Source: Desmodus rotundus (taxonomy: Eukaryota; Chordata; Mammalia; Chiroptera; Phyllostomidae). Taken from it: a stretch of 64,000 nt of DNA. Position numbers and translations under genes: made by a program. Below are positions 59,516-64,000 of the stretch, piece after piece (position 1 is the first letter of the stretch; the number at the start of each line of letters is the position of its first letter). The notes under the pieces were generated by a model. It searched no databases. It saw nothing but the letters and a program-made list of their open reading frames with translations, and was not told the origin of the DNA. The DNA lies in contig NC_071399.1 in assembly GCF_022682495.2 (NCBI RefSeq), positions 57,404,873 to 57,468,872 on the forward strand, in the 5' to 3' direction.

Positions 59516-60730
59516 ACACGCTCTCCTCCAGGCTTTCGGAGTAGTGGTCTACAAGAACACAATCAGAACCTTGGAAGGCAACTTCTGAGAAAGATAAATG
59601 AGGTGGACTTAATCTTACTGAAATTGCAACTCAGTCTTGATCTAGCTCAGTCACTAAATAGGTTAATGCAGGTCAGTTTCCCAAATAAGACCACAGATGG
59701 AGATTTTTGTGCAAGCAGCTTATTGAGGGAATGTTTTCAGCAGAAACCTGTACCAGAGTGAGGAAGAACTGATAAGGTGTGAGGGCGGGGGGAGGGGGGG
59801 GAAGAGATCGTTTTAAAAATCTAGTCTCAGCCTGAAGCTAAAGAGAGCTCTGCCACATCAATTGTATCGCGATGATTATCTCAAATAGAAGACAGGGGCC
59901 GGCCTGTAACATCATGGACACGGTTAACCAGCTGTCTCATGCTAAGTTGTTATGACCTGGAAAAGTGATCATAATGTCCAGGACTTCACTGGAGGGGCAT
60001 CTACGGTTCACAATATGTGAGGAAATTTCAACCAAAAACACCAAACGACTATGAAGAAAGCAAAGTACTTATAAGACACAGTAAAATAGCAACAGAAACA
60101 ATATAATACTGAAAATAAGTAAATAAATAAACACTATAATTTTTCATGGTTTAAAAGATTATATATTTAAGTCATCAATTATCTTCAAATTATAAATATA
60201 CTTTGAAGCATCAGTAATTAATAAAGTTGCACTAATGCAAAGGTAAATAGGGGAACATATTAGACAAATCAGAAATTTTCACAATTATACAACCACCTGA
60301 AATATAATATGTGACTATCTATGTATGAGAATATTAATAACAGCTATGTATGACTATATGTATGTATGTATGACTATATATGTATGAGATTAACAACAGC
60401 TTTAGCTTAAAGTGTGAAACAAATGTCAAACAGCACTTAAAAATAATGTGATATATTCCTTATATTCATACTTTGAAATACACATAGTAATAATTAAAAA
60501 TGAACTATAGATGCATAAAATCTATGATGTTGAATTAAAGAAGTTAAACCCAAAATATTTTAATGTTTACAATTACATTTATGATAATTCAAAAAATTAA
60601 GGCAAAAGTTATGATTACAAAAATCTGAAGAAAAATTAACCATAGTGGAGGACATGACTAAGCAGGGGTAGGAGAGAATATTCTAGTATGGTAAAAGTAT
60701 AGTGTATATTCTGTATGTACATAGTTCTTA
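59516..60730. other. No recognised gene; contains a G-run cluster
   Basis: 59520-60050 is less AT-rich and may be part of an old retroelement; I cannot assign it. 59783-59801 is almost pure G (gggcggggggaggggggggg). Confidence 0.4.
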
Positions 60731-60734
60731 TGTA

Positions 60735-61210
60735 ACTGGAAGCAGTTCTGGCTGCCTGCCACTATGAAAGCCAATTACTCAAGAGGCAAGTGCTGGTGTA
60801 AAGGAAAGTGGTCTATTTGCAGATGCTGGTCACTGGGAAGATAGGGGACTCATGTCTCAAAGTCCATCTTCTGGGGAGATAGAAGACTCGTGTCATAAAA
60901 ACTGTCTCCACCTCTCAGGGCTGGCAGAGGTTTTTGTAAGAAGGGAGAAGGGAATAGAACAAAGAGATCAAGGGCAGGGATTGAAAAATTCTCTAAGTGC
61001 AGACAAGCACAGCCCATTCCAATAAGGCAAGTGATGGCCGGGTGTGTGGCATCCTGTTTAGTCATCCTGGATTCACGTCGTCAGAGCTTCAGTTATCGTG
61101 GCTCCATGGTGGAAGGTCAGCAAGTCTCCTGGAGTTGAGGTGCCTGATGGTTGGGGTCTGTATCTTTTGAATTTAGTTCTTTGGATTCTCAGACAAACCA
61201 TGCTGTTCAT
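60735..61210 (-). mobile_element. LTR-like sequence
   Basis: Contains gctggcagaggtttttgtaa, aagggagaagggaatagaac, gaccgggtgtgtggcatcct-like text at 61037-61056 and tccatggtggaaggtcagca. The composition and a complement of a poly(A)-like signal (tctatttgc, 60811) suggest an antisense ERV LTR. Ends and family unresolved. Confidence 0.35.
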
Positions 61211-62224
61211 GTACAAGTTACATATTATTCAGAATCAGCACTTGCAGGAACAATGTCTAAATAGTGAGGTGAGTTACAATTTCCTGCCATTACAATTTTC
61301 CACTGTTATATAAATATTAAAAACATAGAATTTTAAATAGAAACATGATATCTAATTTTGATAACTAATTGTTTCTTAAATCTATAATGCACTAAGGTTA
61401 TGCATCAGAACCAAAACTGAACACTTGGATATTTGACAGGATAGAGCTGATTATTGTTAAAACAAAATGGAAAGTAATGACAATGAAAGAGGAAAATAGC
61501 TAATTTTTTCAGGTTCTTAGAAAGGTTGTTAAGGAATTTTTTTTGTTCCAATAGGCTACAAAATAAATGAAAGATGGCCAATTGAAAACTACACTCATTA
61601 TAAAATACTCATATTATAAATTATTATAATAATCATATTGAATTATTATAAAAACTCATATTGAACTCAATTTACCATTTTCCAATCTAGTGTTTAATAA
61701 AAAATGTAAATCCTATGTCTTGTAGTGTTTTAATCATAACAATATTCTTGAATTCAAATATCTCTTTTTTCTGAAAGTGGATAACAGTAGTGAAACAGTA
61801 TTTTTTTAAAGGAACTAGTAAATTACTGAAAAAGTAGAACATTGTGAACTTTAAATATTTTTTAGTGTAGGGTTGAGTCAGAAAACAATAGATGCCTGAT
61901 GAGTTACATTTCAAAGTCTCTTTTAAATTACTCATATTAAAGTTATGTCTGCTTAGTACTTTGAAAGAGATTTTTCTCTTACAAAAATCTTAAGTTTTGG
62001 AAAACAACATTGCATTCATCTACATAATCATCCCTCTAGGTCTTTAGCAATTATATCTGGGGCACACATTATGTCTCTGCAATACAGATATTCATTTATG
62101 GGATTCTAAGCCCCTTTTGTTGCAAATGTCAGAGTTTGTTTATGATGGGTTCAATAGTTGGAGCTAAGTAATAGTCTGATTTTTCCTAAATAGCTAGAAC
62201 TTCTGTTTTTATTTTAAAGCAATA
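61211..62224. other. No recognised feature
   Basis: AT-rich. The 82-codon minus ORF (61687-61935) shows no motif. Confidence 0.45.
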
Positions 62225-62227
62225 AAA

Positions 62228-62535
62228 CAATGCTGGCTGGGACTACAACATCGAGTGCTAGTAAGGGTGTGGAGCAACAGGAACTCTTATCTGTTACTAG
62301 AGGGAACACGAAATGGCAACCATTCTGGAAGACTCCTTGGCAGTTTCTTACAGAACTAAACATACTTTTGTCCCATAAGTCATCAATTGCACACTTTGAT
62401 ATTTACATAAATTAGTTAAAAACTTATGTCCACACAAAAACTTGTACATGGATATTGTAGCCACTTTACTCATATTCCCAAAACTTGGAAACTAGTGATC
62501 AATATGTTGAGGTACATCCAGGCATGGACTATTAC

Positions 62536-62570
<35 letters not shown>

Positions 62571-63010
62571 TAAACTATCAAACCATGAAGACATGGAGGA
62601 ATCTCCACTACAAACTACTAAGTGAAAGAAGCAAATCGGGAAAGTACTCAATGATTACAACTATTTGACATTTTGAAAAAGGAAAATACATGGAGATGAT
62701 AAAAGGATTGGGGGAAGGAGAGACAAAAATGCACAACAGAAAGGATTTTTGATCTGCAAGATATTAAAATGATGGATACATATCTTTATATATTTTTCAA
62801 AACATATACAATGTACATCACCTAGAGTGAACCTTAATGTAAACTCTGGACTTCGTTTGATAATGATCTATCAATGTAGATTCATTAGCTGTTAAAAATG
62901 TCCCACTATGGTGAGGTACCTGGATAGTTAGGAAGGTTATGGGTGTGTGAACGGAGGAGTTATATGAGAACTCTCTGTGCTTTCTCATCTGGGACCATTT
63001 TTAATGTGAT
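62228..63010 (+). mobile_element. L1M ORF2 C-terminus and 3'UTR
   Basis: Contains gctagtaagggtgtggagca, gggaacacgaaatggcaacc, acaaaaacttgtacatggat (ORF2 end) then ctagagtgaaccttaatgta, ctctggacttcgtttgataa (3'UTR). A (CA)n microsatellite interrupts it at 62539-62568. About 780 bp, the longest continuous old L1 piece at this end of the window. Confidence 0.75.
62539..62568. repeat. (CA)n microsatellite
   Basis: About 15 uninterrupted CA units, inside the L1M fragment. Confidence 0.95.
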
Positions 63011-63689
63011 ATTTTAGCATTGGCTATTCCAGAAATATAATACTAATATGTAATTTATAGGCATGTCATGAAGGTAGCTTTTTATTTAACTCACATCTAG
63101 GACATAACATGATTTATTACTTTTTGGAAGGTTGACCAGTTGTTTTCTAGTGTTCTTTCAATGATGTGGGTATTTTCTTAGGCCCCAAATTCCAGCTTAC
63201 TAGCGTTATACATAAAGAGGCACAATAAACATTTCCTGCTTTATGTTAGTTCCAAATCTAAAGCACTATCCCTATGTATATTAATATTCAAACTTGTAGC
63301 TCTTAGGTTTAATTTCAGGTTTAGCTAAAAATTTTTGTGCTTTGTACTTAATTTCTTAATTCTTATTCTTAATTCTTAATTCTGAATTTGGACAATTCAA
63401 GTTTGTTTTATCCAACTATGTATTAAAATTATTTAACATCAATTTTATTACATTTTTGTCTGCATTTTAAAACAGGAGAGGAGGCTGGCCTTTTTTTAGG
63501 TGAGTAAATTTCCCAAAGAGTAATCACTTTTAACATATTAATGCTGTGTGTGCTATTATAACTTTGATTTATACTTTCCATTTTTGGTGTCATTGAATAT
63601 TTTAATAAACTGGACTGCTAATAACTCAAAGATAGTAATATTTACAAATGGGCTGAAGCATGGTAATAGTGGCTTTGTGATTTTAATAA

Positions 63690-63818
63690 CAAAGGTTTTA
63701 TTATTTTTATTTACTTATTTATTTATCTATTTTTTTATTTTTGTCATTGTTCAGTTACAGTTGTCCCCATTTTCCCCCATTACTCTCCCCTACCCCAACC
63801 ACCCCCCACCTCCCAAAG
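63690..63818 (-). mobile_element. 5'-truncated L1 3' end, antisense
   Basis: T-rich (ttta)n tail then ttgttcagttacagttgtcc, ccattttcccccattactct. Only about 130 bp; no convincing TSD. Confidence 0.75.
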
Positions 63819-64000
63819 TTTTCTTTGAGAATATCTATGTTTTTATTTTATAAAATTACATATTTTTGTATGTTGGTTTTAAGTGTATTTCTTTAATTTT
63901 AAATACTTATTTCATTTTTTTCAACTATTTGCCCAGAAAAAAAGCTGTATAGTTTTTACTATTTTTCATTGAAGTTTTTATTGACAATTAAGTGTAAATA

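Noticed and set aside
1..64000. CRISPR arrays, operons, Shine-Dalgarno sites, prophage
   Set aside because: The sequence is mammalian; no spaced direct repeats or bacterial gene layout.

Overview
The window reads as mammalian nuclear DNA, intergenic or intronic, most likely from a bat (Chiroptera). It is AT-rich and dominated by LINE-1 debris. Six tRNA-derived SINE copies carry the '...ctggTGTGGCTCAGTGGattgag...GATTCCCAGTCAGGGCACATG...' body typical of the bat VES family; this is the main taxonomic clue. I cannot name the bat family. I see no functional host protein-coding exon, tRNA, rRNA or CRISPR array. Most ORFs over 60 codons are chance frames or transposon remnants.

Layout. 0-2 kb: antisense L1 5' region and a small inverted (twin-primed) L1. 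2-7.7 kb: old L1M tails, a MaLR-type LTR and a VES SINE. 8.3-15 kb: L1-rich block with an old L1 5'UTR, a HAL1-type element (copy A, no ORF2) and a 2.3 kb twin-primed L1. 16.1 kb: a 75-bp retrocopy of an unknown mRNA 3' end with a 19-bp target duplication. 18.36-20.15 kb: a nearly full-length NUB1 processed pseudogene on the minus strand. 23-26.2 kb: an older HAL1 (copy D) split by a 324-bp TA-flanked DNA transposon, then an ERV-type LTR. 30-34.3 kb: L1 tail, deleted mariner, HAL1 tail, L1 reverse-transcriptase fragment and three VES SINEs. 40.7 kb: a hAT-like MITE. 43-46.7 kb: two more twin-primed L1s. 47.5-48.4 kb: LTR-like sequence. 49.9-54.9 kb: HAL1 copy B with a 15-bp duplication, a rearranged L1 with a solo LTR inside it, and HAL1 copy C in opposite orientation. 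58-63.8 kb: further L1 fragments, a VES SINE and an LTR-like sequence.

The genes do not form a pathway. The common thread is LINE-1 retrotransposition. HAL1s (5'UTR, ORF1, 3'UTR, no ORF2), VES SINEs and processed pseudogenes would all have used the L1 ORF2 protein in trans. The most interesting content is the repeated HAL1 structure at different ages, an in-frame 51-codon deletion in copy B ORF1, a possible 5' extension on copy A, and four twin-primed L1s in 64 kb. I found nothing I would call a new biological system.
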